Assembly (NCBI RefSeq): GCF_021130785.1 | Contig: NC_060213.1 | Location: 67,189,001-67,253,000 of the forward strand | Origin: Homalodisca vitripennis | Lineage: Eukaryota; Arthropoda; Insecta; Hemiptera; Cicadellidae | Length of the DNA: 64,000 nucleotides | Reading direction: 5' to 3' | Shown here: positions 1 to 13,579 of the stretch, in pieces | How positions within the stretch are numbered: the stretch's first letter is position 1 | Layout: every line of letters begins with the position of its first letter | Made by a program: the position numbers and the translations under genes | Notes under the pieces: model-generated | Told to the model about the DNA's origin: nothing | Databases searched by the model: none | What the model saw: the letters and a program-made list of their open reading frames with translations, nothing else

Positions 1-229
1 TACTGAAAGAGTTATAACTGTATAAGACTTGAGTAGTGATATAAAAATAAATCTTTAAAGAACTTACAGACGGTAAACGAAATGAGATAAAGCATTGCTT
101 GCATTTAGTTTTAAGGTCTACTTTGTCTATGAAAAATCACCTTAGGTTTGTTAGATAGTTTTGTAACACTCTGTATATTCATTTTGTATAACCTTATACA
201 TAGAAGGGGATTGGAACGTGGGTTATTTA

Positions 230-560
230 TTTGGTAATCACACGTTTTCCAAAATAAGGAAGCCAGCTTGGGAAGAGGTTTGGCCCGCGGAGTCCGCCCA
301 ACTTTCGTTTTCAGGAGAATCCACCAATTAGTGGCAAGAAGCGCAGGACGGGCCAGGGAACCAGTAAAACAAAGATCCACGTAACAGTTTTGGAGGTGGC
401 ACCCACGTGAGGCTTCACAGTCCGTATATTTAACACTCAGTATAATTAAGGCAACAAGCGTGCGGAAGCCCGGTAAAACTGTCATGGTCGAAATATTAAT
501 GAGAACGGCGGGTTCACTGCCTGCGGCTCGCACGGAGTTCACGCTTGGGTAGGTGGAAAG
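230..560. other. GC-richer unassigned block
   Basis: This block stands out from the surrounding AT-rich DNA by its CpG and G/C content. A 156-codon open frame runs across it on the - strand (581-111). Its translation shows no domain, signal peptide or family resemblance I recognise. The frame probably stays open because stop codons are rarer in GC-rich DNA. It could be a non-coding first exon or promoter, or the LTR/UTR of an old element. Confidence 0.3.
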
Positions 561-599
561 CTTGTCACAAAATACGTTCACATAATGTTTTTTGTTTTT

Positions 600-1980
600 A
601 TCCGTAAAAAACGGTGATAGACCATATTTTCATTTTGAGTTCTTGCAATTTTTATCCAGAAATATTAGCTAAATTTATTTTATATTAAAACTCCATAGGT
701 CAACAGTGTTTTGTAACGTGAATCATATTATCATTTTTGGTTCTCATTTGGGTTACCTGTAATAGATAATTAACCAGAACTTTTGTTACGTCCCATTTTG
801 AATTCTATATTTATACGTTTTTTAACACCGTACGCAGCACTGGTCTGCCAATGGTAAGGGATTTGATAGCTCTTGTTGTTTTATTGGTTGTTCACTTCCA
901 GTAGTAGTGGAGGAGAGGTTATGTTTTATTACTTAAGTGTATAGAATTTTTATTTAGGTCACCAGAATTGTTGAAGTTTGTACCGTAAATTAGTTAATTA
1001 AATTTCATATAATGTAAATTTCGCAACCTAGTCAGCCAGTATAATTTAATATTATTTTTATCCAATGTTCCGGAACTAAATTATCGGCGGAGTAACTACC
1101 TAATTGGCACGCGGATGAATATGTTCTTCTAACCCTTTGTAGCAGCCCAACTACGTGACCGATCAGACCTCGCGCGCTTTGTCCGTAGGTAAAATTTATC
1201 TTTTCGTATTATTAAATTAGCCCTTTGATGCCAAACATATAAAAATGAATGTAACGTAAAGTAAACTTGTAAATAGTAAAGTTACTTACTCTTGAAGATC
1301 TTTTATTTGCTTGATTGAGATAGATAAAAGTTGTGGCGTCGTCCTTAATGGTGAACACATTGTTATAATAAGTAATTTGTATCATTAAATGGCTAATACC
1401 GTCGCGAATTAGTTTTAGGCGAGTTCACGTAGCTCACGTACCTGATGTATCTCACGTGTTGTTTGAGTAGATGGCTACCAGTTTCCCAACTTCTACTCCT
1501 CTTCTAGAAATAACCGTTCTTAGACTACAGCTTCAATGTCTCGTGCCATGACGCCGACACCCGGGTTGTGAGTCTACATATCGCGAAGGGAAGTGAAATC
1601 TTATTGTTTTATAAAGTAGAACATCGTAGGCATAATTCCAGAGAACATTATATATTTTAGGCCCACTTAGAAGATATTCGTTTTTAGTTCTTGTGTTCTA
1701 ATTGGCAGCAACGTGGCATTACATACTTTCCCTTTACCATCTAAAAGTGGTGCTTGTAAGTTTTTCGTAATTAAACTGAACTTATAAGTAAACTTTGCAT
1801 TTCTAGTATTTATTACTACAACCTCAGAAGTCACCACTCTCAAGTGTTATCGTCCAACGGTACAAGTTGTACGGGTTTCTTTTATATTTGTCATCAATGA
1901 ATGGCAGGTACGTCACGAAGAAGATGTAACATTTCACCGGTGGCCGATTATTAGTGAAAGCTTGGCTGTGGTTTGGCGTG
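600..1980. other. Gene-free AT-rich spacer
   Basis: No exon, RNA gene or element is supported here. A somewhat GC-richer patch at about 1390-1600 contains several CACGT-type E-box-like words, but there is no adjacent gene to which they could be assigned. Confidence 0.4.
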
Positions 1981-2028
1981 AGCCAAATAATTATTTATTT
2001 TTGACTAATATTGAAGGTTATTAAAAAA

Positions 2029-2360
2029 GAAAATGATCAAATTGACTATCCTAATGTACCATTTGCAATTAGGCATGTTCCTCATTGGAAAGGCCTGCCG
2101 ATACCTACACCTCCGTTGGAATGGAGTTTTATTGAATATCTAGATCTTACTGGTAATGAGGTTATTGATGCTTGAAACTGAAGATCTGATTAATGATACT
2201 GTTGGTCCTAACTACGAACCCGGACTTGTAGCAAAGGACCTTATATTACCCCAAAAATAAACTAAATGAGTTGGTTCGTGATTTACGACTATCTAATCAA
2301 CAAGCTGAACGTCTAGATTACAGGTTACAAGAGTGGAATCAAGATAGAGAATGATCAGGC
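2029..2360 (+). pseudogene. Relic of a repetitive arthropod ORF
   Basis: Two open stretches read like protein. At 2029-2175 the frame contains HVPHWKGLPIPTPPLEWSF. At 2262-2353 it contains LNELVRDLRLSNQQAE followed by a YRLQEWNQ-like end. The second stretch resembles a recurrent repetitive ORF family with an L-x-x-L-x-R-D-L-x-L-S-x-x-x-A-E motif that I recall from many arthropod genomes. Stop codons and a frame change separate the stretches, so this copy is dead. The family name and element class are uncertain. Confidence 0.4.
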
Positions 2361-2519
2361 TTCAAATATTTGGTTTATCTTTTCCCTAAGTTAAGTGAAG
2401 CAAAAATGGAAAGCGTTTGTCAAAGTGCTTCAAGATTTTCTGGGCGGTAAAAAAAAGATGCATATACAATGTCCTCGTCACGTATCAAAACGCACCTACT
2501 TCTGCAGTATAAAATCGAC

Positions 2520-3800
2520 TTAAAAATATAGAGACAGAATAATCTCATCAATAATCTTTCCTACTTATTCTGTAAGAGCGATTACAAACTTTCCGGAAAC
2601 ACAACACAAAGAAAACAGGTAATGTGAACATGGGTTTGAAATGCTTAGTTTAATGATTTCTTTAAAAATGTGTTTTCAGTTCCTGTTTTTATTTAACATA
2701 AGTGATGGAATTATGGGAAGTGAAAAAAATTGAAAATTGAGAAAAATTGGGTGTGCCACTCTATGATGGATAAAAACATATTATAATACGATTATGGAAT
2801 AAAATATAAAACTAAATATACAATGACATGTTATTAAATATATAAAAGGCCTTAAAGTAAGTTCATTGATGTATAACATTACTTATTGTAGTTTACCTTC
2901 CTCTATGTTTTATACCTGAGTACCTGGAAATCCTTATAAATAAATCAACATTATTTTCTTCTCTCTCACTTTCACCCATGATATAATAAACAAAATAATA
3001 AGTAACCATATATTACCTCAAGTTTATGATGATTACATAGAATCACTTTGGTGTTTATTTCATCAAATGGTTTTGCAATGTTAGGGATAATCTTATAGGA
3101 ACATATGATTTGCCAATGCATCTAAATTATTACAAATATAATGCTAACTTAAACAAAAACAAAATATATTTTGTTTTACAGCTAAATAATAGTGATATAA
3201 CATTACTATTAGATATTTTAGGAATAAACTTTGAATTTGAGCTTGTTGTTCGTAAATGTTTTGTCGATGTACACGATATTGCAATATAGTTTGACTTAAG
3301 AGACTTACTGTAATAATATTTAGATTGTAATTATTAGGCAAATAGGATAGTTTAAAAAATGTTATGTGGTTATTACATGAAATGTTATATACTCATTGCA
3401 TGGTTAATCACATTGCATCAATTATACCGCACCGTAACTGAACATTAATATCATGATTACAAATAAAGTTATATAGTTTTTTGGAAGAATAGTGGGAACT
3501 GAGATGGTGTGCATATTTTAAGAAAGCCAAGTTCCACTTGAAGTACTGGACATCGTATAATTCAGCTCGAGTGCAACTCCTGACATTTACAGCTCGATAA
3601 GTATGTTTAGAGCTGTTAAATTATCTCTAAAGCCGACTCTGTGATTAGCAACTAAACCGGTTTACCGCGTGTCGGGGCGCATGCGCCGTACTTTGCTTTT
3701 ATTACAGAGCTGTAATGTATTCTCTGCAGTACTGTACAACACTAGAGTGACTTCATATAACAGTATTATTTTTACAAACTACTTATACTTTACTAACCTA
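2520..3800. other. Gene-free AT-rich spacer
   Basis: Nothing beyond AT-rich DNA with frequent stops in all frames. The short open frame at 3341-3144 (-) has no coding character. Confidence 0.4.
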
Positions 3801-4165
3801 ATGTTATAAATGCGATCGGGTCCTTGTTTGTTTGTATGCTTTCAAGCGTAAGCTATTTAGACGATTGTACTGAAACTTTATATGAACATTCTTAGCGTCC
3901 AGGTATGAATATAGGAATATTCGTATTTAAAAAATCTTTCCAGGATACGCCCCACTTGGTCTCTAAAGTAAAGGAAATCCTATCTTGGTCACCAAAGTTC
4001 GGATTTATTAATAGAAAGAGTCTATTAAATGCAATCAACTGCAGCACAACCATATTTTCAAATAATTTAACCACCATTTTCAATTTGTTTACATTTATAG
4101 TGCGAAACCACATAACAACACATCTTATTTTAACCATTTACGCAACCGCTGTTGAGCACAAAATA
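3800..4165 (+). repeat. Dispersed repeat, copy A (inverted relative to 14700-14965)
   Basis: The segment ending in the word CGCAACCGCTGTTGAGCAC matches the reverse complement of the segment at 14700-14965. Shared blocks include the TTTAACCA...TTTTCAATTTG region and the terminal GCAACCGCTGTTGAG. Overall similarity by eye is about 65-75%. Overlapping open frames on both strands (4137-3892 and 3905-4201) are not credible genes. The start resembles the ends of non-autonomous DNA elements common in arthropods. Confidence 0.5.
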
Positions 4166-6110
4166 AAGAAATATACTGATAAAAAGAATAAACCTTTTTA
4201 GTATAAATATACTTCGAACTGCACATTTTTAGCAAATATTACGTATAAGATATAAGAGACATGGTTAATATCTAACTTTCATTATAAATTTAAACACAAT
4301 TATATAACTCATCTTAGTTGTTTTTTGAAAGGAGTCACCTTAGACCTGTATTTGTATATGATTTTCATGTTCGGGAAAAACAATACAAAATCAACGATGA
4401 AACAAAAAATAACTAATACCGGAGTAAATTGAAATGTCCACAAACGTACTTTTTGACATAATACGCTTGATCGTGGATTAAAAAATCAACATTGTTGATG
4501 GACATATAATTCACTCGAAACAGTAGTGCGCATACAAGTGCAAAGCCTACAAAAGTGCATGCGAAGCCACAAGTTAGTTCTACAATACATATAGAAGTTC
4601 AAACAGATCAAATGCAATTTTTTTAACATATGTAGTCATTCGAAATATAATATCCTAACTTACGTTCATATGAAAACTTATATGTCAATTTTAGTTATAA
4701 AATATTTGTCTGTAACAGTTTTAGCAAATACTTTTAAAAAAGAGAATCTTACTTTTCTTTATGCTACCTCACTATCCTTAAAAGGAAATTAAATTATTCC
4801 ATTAGTACAAATGTACAAATTATGTTCATAATGCATATAAACAAATTAACATAATGATCATGATTATGTTGTAATTATGTTCATGGTGTGTAATGTGTGT
4901 TATGTTTATGTTATGTTGTTGTGTGTGTGTGTGTGTGTGTGTTTTTATTGAACCATAGCTTGATTTAGTTTAAAAACTTATAAATTACTGAAGATAATCA
5001 TCCTACAACGATAGTACTTTTACTTTCTAAAACTTAAAATTAAGTCAAGGAATAAGGCGAGTTGACATTGCAAAGTTCGCATGCTTCTCCATAAAAATTC
5101 AATATTAAATTTTAATAAAGAAGTTTTTGATGTTAATGTTGTATAAAACTGATTTCGACACACAGCACACGTTTAGCTTAACCTCTTTTCAAGTTTTGAA
5201 TTTTACGGTGTTTTTAACGCTCGAGCTGCAGTTATGGAATAACAGTTGTTATAAAGTACTGCATGTGACCTTTATGACTTAGGTTGCATATCATACGTCA
5301 GGTTTTATGAGTATTACACCTTATAAGGCAGGATTAATGCAGTCCAATTATAAGCTGAAAGCTTGCAATGTAAACCCATGTAATCCCGGATAGAAAGTGG
5401 TGGTATTCAATCGGTAACATTCCTTATCCAATCGACACCATAATGCAGGTTTTGGAGGTATGATAGAATAATTATCTCTGTCTTCCGTGGTTAGTACGGA
5501 AGCAAGAGCAGAACTGCATTTTAGCGTAATATATAAGGAACATATTCAGGCTATTTAAACCAGGCGGTGTTTTGACTGATTGAAAGAAAGCATTACATCA
5601 CAACATGGATAATTAAATTTAATAGCAATTTTTATAATTGATTTCATGAAGAGTAATTATCCAATATATTGTGACGTATACGTCAAGATACTACCTGCAA
5701 GGGAAGTGTGTCAGTGTAGATCTAAGCAACGAAATTATATGATGTAAAGGGAATTCATTTGTGGTCAAAAGGCAACCATATTTTGGAAATAACATTGCCG
5801 GAGCACCAATATAGAATCTAAAAATCTCACTCGGGTTCGTTCTGATAACTTTGGGTGACTTTGAAGCCCATATGTAGCCTTACTTTACCAACCTTATTAG
5901 ATGTTTATAAATATGGCACATTAATGGCATTATTGTGTATCCGTTATTACTTCTTCTTAATTATCAGTTTATAACTTTAGAATGTCAGTTACAATCAAAT
6001 GAATAGTTCTGTAACTGATATAAAATGTGTATTTTTAAGATGAGTCACCTAGGAACTATACATCTACCAGCAAAATATAAATAGAAAAACTTTCCTTCTT
6101 TTTAGAGAAA

Positions 6111-6112
<2 letters not shown>

Positions 6113-6198
<86 letters not shown>
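6113..6198. repeat. (AT)n(GT)n compound microsatellite
   Basis: An uninterrupted AT run passes directly into a GT run of about 27 units. Confidence 0.95.
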
Positions 6199-6200
<2 letters not shown>

Positions 6201-8688
6201 CGTAATTCAAACTGTTAGAAACCACGGCTTTTTCCTAATATAACGGTCAACTATATGTTTCTTAAGGAACTCCCTCATTTTTTTTACGGTATAATAAAAA
6301 TTAATGCTTTTCTGGATTGCTCCTTTTTGGATTTTCCTCAGTAGCAGATATATGACAGCTCAAATTATTAAAATTCCTTATGGAGATGAAAATTACAATA
6401 ATTTCTTTTTATATAACCATTCATTTCAACTTCTAAACAAAAATCTAACATTTTATATTACGAAATGTTTTTGAACATATTTATAAACTTGTAAACGGGA
6501 AAGGAGATTTATTTGTGTTAAAAGGTATTTGCGTTTTCGTTCTTTGAAAGTTTATTATTATATATTATGCTCCGCTCAATTAAAACTTATTATTTTATTT
6601 TGAGTTTTGTTTATGAAAAACGTAAATTTGTTAACGTATATATCAATGTTCAAATAATAAAACATTAATCATTAAGTCACCATAAACAATGTTGAAAATA
6701 TTGAGTCAGTTATGCTACATTTGATAATAAGTTACACGTTAAATTCTTTTATGAGTTTGTTTATAAAGTTATTTCTTCTGCTATTTTATCGTTTCCATTG
6801 TGGTTAACCATAATACCAACGAAATATATTCGGTAACGCTCAGCCAAATGTCAAAAAGTGACATGCAATATCATTGGAATCGGTGGTCCTTACATAGATA
6901 TAAAGCTTCATGCACAATTTCCACACTATAGGTCAGTTTGTTTTCAAGGTATCGTGCTTACAGTCATATTGACAGAAATGAAACATTTCCAGCCCCTTGA
7001 GTGAGATGCTTCACTGACGTTCAGCCAATCCAAGCGGTAATTATTATATTGAATGTTTAACGGAATAATTTAGATTATTAGATAATAGTTGATTTAATAT
7101 GAAATTTTAATGCAAATGAAAAAGAACGTGCTGTAAAGTTCTAACTTTGCTCAAACAAAAGCAGTTCCACTGCATTTCACCATTTATACATTCCCTTTGA
7201 CGTTACAGCACAACGCAGTCTATTTGTCCTCCGATAATATTATTAACTGAATATTTCAAACAATCATCCTACTATTGGACTATCGTTAATAATTAAAATA
7301 TACTTATTTATACATAAATAAAACTACATTTTATTTAATATATCTCTATCTCTGGAATAATTTCTGAACCAGTGCGTATCTATTTTTAAAGGCTAGTTAG
7401 TTATAGTCTTAAATTCGAAGACTAAGCGTTTTTTTACTGATTATGGCCACATATTAGTGAATGAATTATGAATGTTTACACAAATTCTCATACTTTGTAC
7501 ACCTAAAATCTTACTAGTTACTGTTGAAACATTTTGGGTCTCTGATTTCAACACCGAATACCATGCCTTGAATTCCGAGACCATGGTATATTCTTAGAGG
7601 GCATATTGCAGATATATACTTTATAAATCACAAATTGAAAGGAAGCTTTAAATTCTGACAGCGAAACTATTGCTATATGAGCATTTATTAGTATGTTCCG
7701 AACATCCGTTTAAAATTCCAATAAATGTACATAAAGTTAATTTTAGTTCTATATCTATCAAAACTTAATAAAATTATGATACATATTTAGTTCTCCACGT
7801 ATCCTATACAAGATAATAAATTAGTTATGGTAGGCTTATGTATATTAAGGAATCCAAGTCTAATGACCAATACATTTCAAACGCGCATTTTTATCTTGTT
7901 TGTAAGTGCTTCTAATCAAATGAATTATTTATATATTTCCGTTGAGTTTATATTACTACACCGATTGAAATCATACGTAGAGAAAAGAAGCCTAATTGGG
8001 TTAAAAGGCTTATACATCCGACCTAAGGAATGGATTGATCCCAACTGCCAGATGTCCCTTACCATTCGATAGGAACAACTTTAGTGATAAAAGTCTGTAA
8101 TGTCTGCACATAAAACGAGAGACGTCTAATATGTTTCTCTGAAATGCAATAAGTGATTTTTAATAATGAAACATTTATAAAGACTATATAAAAATAGAGA
8201 AATTTATATTTCACCTAATTTATGAAATACCAGGACGAAATTACATGAATTATGTTATTGAAGATATTGTATTTAATTAATAAATTTCACAACAAATATC
8301 TTTCTACAAGAGGGATTCATGACAGCTACATCTGGTTCTTATTTTTGTCTAACTTTATAATTTACCTTAATATCCAGTGGTTGGGTGACACTGTATATGT
8401 ACAACAAATTTAAGGAAGTGCTAAAAAAGTTTATAAACCTATGGGAAATGTATTTTTAACACATTGACTGCGATGGACGCAACTCCTAATATTAACGCTG
8501 CCCTAAAAGTATTATACATAAAAGTAATATACAAAAATGTCTTCTTGACAAATAACGTAAAGTTTTATAATAACACATTACACTCTACTCAAATAACTCT
8601 AAGAAACGTAACATTTAGGCAAATTTATAAACATTTCTTAAAAAGTGCCAGTTTATCTTTGTTTTTTAACGTTGAAATTTATTGAATA

Positions 8689-8690
<2 letters not shown>

Positions 8691-8748
<58 letters not shown>
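8691..8748. repeat. (AC)n(AT)n compound microsatellite
   Basis: A short AC run is followed by an AT run of more than 20 units. Confidence 0.95.
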
Positions 8749-8754
<6 letters not shown>

Positions 8755-9150
8755 GAAGTACTTAAGCCCATAGCTACCTGCTACACAAAATTGAAACATG
8801 GAATATCATTCTCAGTCTTATTCTTTATTTATTTTACGTCCATTGTAATGAATTATACGTTAAAAAGATACTTTAAATCTATTTCATGAAGGGTGTTTTT
8901 AATTAATACCTATAAATTTAATAGCTGGGGTTTATAGCAGATGTGATAGCACATAATGTAAATGTAACACTATTACTGGAGATTGGAAGTTTCAAGAAGA
9001 CTCAATTATGACTAATACAATAAAACTAATGGGTCGAAAGTCCAGCCATTTCTAGAGTTTTTCATGCATATACAAGTTTTATTTGTAAAAGTGTAATAAG
9101 TTTGAATGTATTGTACTATATAACGTTTTTATAATATTTTATCACAAGCA

Positions 9151-9217
9151 TTAACCTCCTCATCCTAAATGAAATATTTCATTTGGATTTAGCAAATTTT
9201 TATATTTTTTTGGATAC
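9151..9217. repeat. 67-bp dispersed repeat, copy 1
   Basis: This segment is identical to 14092-14158 except for one C/T difference near its start. It contains the perfect 18-bp palindrome AAATGAAATATTTCATTT followed by an A/T-rich tail. Flanking sequences differ between the copies. Confidence 0.85.
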
Positions 9218-9639
9218 TATGCATTGTAATGAATCCCAAAAATGCTAAAAAATTATATCAGTAATACTATGGAATAACTAATGTCGACTATTATAGTATA
9301 AATTTGGGCTAAGGCCCCATTTTCATTTTTATGTATTTTATTGTTATTATGATTTCTGTCCAGTTTTAGAGTAAAAAGGATAATTAGGGCAATGAATCAT
9401 GTACTGAAAGATCTATTGATACAACAGTCAGTTTCAAAGTAAAGCTATTGTTAATAAAAAAAATGTTTTTACGAAAACCTGTAAAAGTTCGTGATAGAGC
9501 TGGAAACAATTGTTGTATGTTACAGTAGCACTAGTAATTACAATTACGTTTAGCAATAAAACGGCTAAAACCTGCCAATCTGTGTTTTTATATCATATGT
9601 TCAAACTGCTGTCCCTGGACAGTTTGACAATGTCCAAGC

Positions 9640-10320
9640 TTGTTGTAGAAACTTTAAACGGTGAGCTGTATGGATTCATGCGGTTTTCTTCGAATTTCTA
9701 CTACTATTCTGTCCCTAAGGTCATTAATGCATTGGCGTTTCGTTTTATAGACATTGTTTATAATGTGAACCCAAGTGCTGTTCAAGTGTAGATGGATCTG
9801 GCGATCTTGGTGGCCACTCGATACCTCCTCTTCTGCCTATCCTGTGATTTGGAAAAAATATTGTTTAAATACTCACGGACGTGCAAGCCATAGCCACATC
9901 CAGTGCTTCATCCTGCTCAAATCAATCTTCATTACAGCTGTTGGTTGCTACTGTATACCTGTATAACATTTCCTGGTATACCTCTGCATTAAGATTTCCA
10001 TCAATAAAAAGCCCAACAAACTGATTCCTCAGAATGAATAGTCTAAAGTTTAATTTTTATGGGTTCTGGGTATATTGATCTCTCATCCAATGATGGTTAA
10101 CGTTGGCCCAATAACGAGAATCGTGTCTGTCAACGTTACCGTTTAACACGAATGTTGCTTCAACTGAAATAGCAATGTTGTTTGATATAATTGTATTATT
10201 ATCAATTTTCTGCATCATTATTTCACAACATTCTACTCGACGATCAAAATCGTCCTCACGTAGCTCATATAGGAATAGTTCCACTCTCAGACTTAAAGCT
10301 TCGTCCCAATGTACGTCTAG
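9640..10320 (-). pseudogene. Tc1/mariner-type (DDE_3) transposase relic
   Basis: On the - strand, 10284-10057 encodes LREDDFDRRVECCEIMM, then VEATFVLNGNVDRHDSRYWA, then HHWMRDQ. This is the recognisable middle of a DDE-type transposase widespread in insect genomes. The usual D-E-A-T-F reads V-E-A-T-F here, so a catalytic-region aspartate is lost. Further along the strand (about 9840-9780) EWPPRSPD corresponds to the conserved P-x-R-S-P-D block near the third catalytic residue. A stop and frame changes follow. The DNA-binding N-terminus and terminal repeats were not located. This is a dead element of roughly 0.7 kb. Confidence 0.7.
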
Positions 10321-10399
10321 AAAGTGTATATACCCTCTAAGAATCTACCATGGTCTACGAATACAAGGCTTGGCTGTAAAAAGTTTGAGTTTTTAAGAA

Positions 10400-12830
10400 A
10401 GGTAGTTTTCTATTGGAAGTTAATTACCTTTTGAATGTGGATGTTCATGTTTTGCCTTAACTAAATTTTAATTAATTTCAATGAGCTGCCTTTTTGTGCT
10501 GGATGGTGATACATAGCTCTAGTTTCCACTTTTATTCTTGTTTTATCTTTCAAATGAGGTGCCACCTAATGGGTCTTTACTTTTAAATATTTTAGCCGCC
10601 CCCTCCTCTCCATCCCCCAAATCCCATTAGGGAAACGGGAAAAGTTGTAACAGTGAGTAAAAAGTTCCCTTCTATTTCCTATAAAAGATGTGTCACGTTC
10701 CATCCTTCCATCTTTAGCCATCAAAACCTAAATAGAGAATCTCCATACCCTTAACTCACACTGTATTCTGCGTAGCTTTAATATAGTAATTACAGTAGCT
10801 AATTTAAGTCACTTGGGAAAGTTTCATTTTAAATTAAGGAATAATTAACGCGAAGAACAATACTGAAATGTGTTTGAAACAGTGCATTAGCAATTTCACA
10901 GACATGCAATTAATGCTGCAAATTTTATTTAATTGAAGTGTCTGAATAATGCTGGCTATTTTCCTGTCATTAACATCAAGCAGATCTAAGTATAACATCT
11001 CTGCCTTTCCTTTCCTTTCACAAGACCTAATAAGTGCAGATTAGAGAGGAACGTATTAGATTTATCATAAATTTATTACCTCTTATTATGTTATGTTACT
11101 ACCTGTCATTATGTTTACCAACACAAGTTATGATACTAAACAAATTCGTCTATTGTTGTCTAAATTACGTATAACATTGCATAACTGTTCTGAAAATGTT
11201 CAAAAACTTATTTCAATCCAAATTGTTTAGTAGTTTTAAGATTTTATAAAAACATAAACAATGTTATTACTAACCAAGGACTATTCTGTAATCCACGTAT
11301 TTTAAATTGCTATTTGATGTTGACTGAAATTTCTGAATAATATTACTGAGGCTGATTGTCAAAGTGAATATTTTATTAACTGTCAGAATAATCGTTACAA
11401 ATTTTATGTAACAAACAGGAATCAGAGAGGAAGAATTCGTAATGGACTGTATCATGTTCACACATATTTATACTTTCAAACAATGAAAATTGAGGATAAA
11501 AAAAAGGAGATTTGCGAGCCTGTTGGTCCACAAAAAGGCAAATATTTATTTTAAGGATTTAATTTCCTATTGTAAATATTTTATATGTTTAGAAATATTT
11601 ACTCTTGAGTATGAATGTATTAAAATTTGCAAAAACACTAAAAAAGCTCATTGCTTTCTCAAATATGCTCCTTGCAATTCCAATATTACTCATTCATATT
11701 AAATCAAAGGACTTTTTTTCCCTGGGCTAGTATTAGAAGTCAAGTGCTACTGAAAAATAAAAGCTACCGAATAAAAAATCATGGAATGTTGAATGGGGAT
11801 TCGAATTAGAATATTTTCCAATAGTAATCATTTATGCTGCATAGGGTGAAGTGTCACTAAGAAAGAATAAAGAATATGCCTATGACGTCCCTGTTATTGA
11901 GCAAGAAATTTCGTATGAGGGGGCATGTAACTGCTAAGGTAATTATATATAACATTCATTTATCGACGATTTTAACCTTCCTGACCCACAAAAAACATAA
12001 TATTTCAATAGCCTATATAATGATGATTGATGGAGTTGCAATAACATTCACAAGATGGAGATGAAATTTTTATTAAGTTTTTCCAGTTTGGATATCACTG
12101 ATGTGGAATATCTACTAAAAGAATCCACTTCTGTAAGAGGAGAAACTAACGTACTACACGTTTGATTATGTATGGCTTAACTAAGTTAGGTTATGGAAAA
12201 CTATATATGATATTCTGGGGAGTATAGCACTCTAGCATTCACACTTTTGAAAAGTATATATAGGAGAATAATAATAATAAATGTAATGTTTATGATACCT
12301 TGTTAATTTGAACTTTGTTAAGTTCATTATGAGCTTCTTTACCTGGCCTTTATCATCAACATTATGTACAGATTTTATGTAAAATATTCTATATCACTCA
12401 TCTGATCCATCTAATATTTGGACTTGTATCAATACCTATAAATATACCAGCATATGTGAAATGCTATGTTTCTGAACCTTCACGAATTGTAGGTGTAGGA
12501 ACACATCTTGTTTGATACAGTTATATTTCCGGAGCTACAGTTGAGTTTTCACTTTTATTCTCCAGTAATGAAAATATATTTACACGTACATTTGAGATTC
12601 ATATTTCGGCCAAACATCATATAGCCCCCCTTTACATTTTATTTTTGGTGTAAGGCAATTCTGGTACGGTAGCTGGCTTTGTCTTATTACAGCGATAAAA
12701 AATGTATACAGAATTTTTATTTAGAGTAAATCTAATTTTAATGCATTATGTATTAGTATCTGTTATATTAAAGACATGTACACTTCTATAGGAACGCATT
12801 AAAATCTGTAATCTCCATTGTTAATAATTT
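10400..12830. other. Gene-free AT-rich spacer
   Basis: No supported exon or element. The open frames at 11461-11270 (-), 11490-11702 and 11876-12064 are AT-driven and lack domain features. Confidence 0.4.
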
Positions 12831-12834
12831 CAGT

Positions 12835-13575
12835 GGAAACTACGTGTCTTTCAATTTAAAAGACGAGCGAGCCGGACGTCTTTTAATACTATCCACGTAT
12901 TCTACAAAGTTCCAATTAAAAAGTTCGAAAGAAAGGTCAACTAAGGAGGTCACAAGTTTAATCCTAAAAGAGACCGTCTGACCGTAGTTCTACAACCAGG
13001 AGAAAAGAAGCTAACAGTCTTCGGCTCAGGAAGTTCCATTGGAGGGTGAGGAGGTCACTAGCTCGAGGTACAGCAGATCTTTTCAAAAGTACCGTTTTTA
13101 GTAGTATCAGCAAAAGAGGGTTTTAAAGTAATCAAGCCACCAACTGTAAGTGCCTCTCGTATCAAATAGAGGGTTGTAACCCAGGAAGGAAAGCTTCGAG
13201 TAGAACTTTCGTCTTCTTCAAACCAAGTACAACACCAAAGGATTCAAAAACTTTCTTCTGTTTGGAAGGAGTTACATCTTCAGTGTAAAACAGATTCAAA
13301 GGTTCATTAAATTCGTCTTCACCTCGACTCAAAAAACAGTCAAGCAGTCGTCTGGGAAGGACTTCCAAAGTTCTCGAACAGTGACGGCCCTTTTTGGAAC
13401 TACAATCTACAAGCTATTGAATATAACAGCAATGTGGGGTATTCCTATCACTAAAACTCCTGGGAGCGGTGCTGAATCTACAAAACAGATAGGATGACCG
13501 CTACACTACGTCGCGTTGGTCGGAGCGGCGTAGACACGGGGGTAGGTTACCCTCAACCCCAGCACTGGTATGAAG
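12835..13575. other. Unexplained GC-richer block of ~740 bp
   Basis: Base composition changes abruptly to a more balanced, purine-word-rich sequence at about 12840 and returns to AT-rich near 13575. A 68-codon frame on the - strand (13368-13162) has coding-like amino-acid use (for example GEDEFNEPLNLFYTEDV), and further short open pieces lie on the same strand. No family is recognised. It may be a decayed coding element or a processed gene fragment. Confidence 0.3.
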
Positions 13576-13579
13576 AAAA

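Larger units (their letters stand above)
4170..9640. other. Long gene-free region with microsatellites
   Basis: No credible exon is visible in this 5.4 kb. It holds a short GT run at about 4919-4941, the AT/GT array at 6113-6198, the AC/AT array at 8691-8748 and one copy of a 67-bp dispersed repeat at 9151-9217. The short open frames at 7827-8072 and 8464-8685 look like chance frames. Confidence 0.4.

Noticed and set aside
111..581. 156-codon open frame on the - strand
   Set aside because: No domain, signal peptide or splice context. The length is explained by local GC-richness with few stops.
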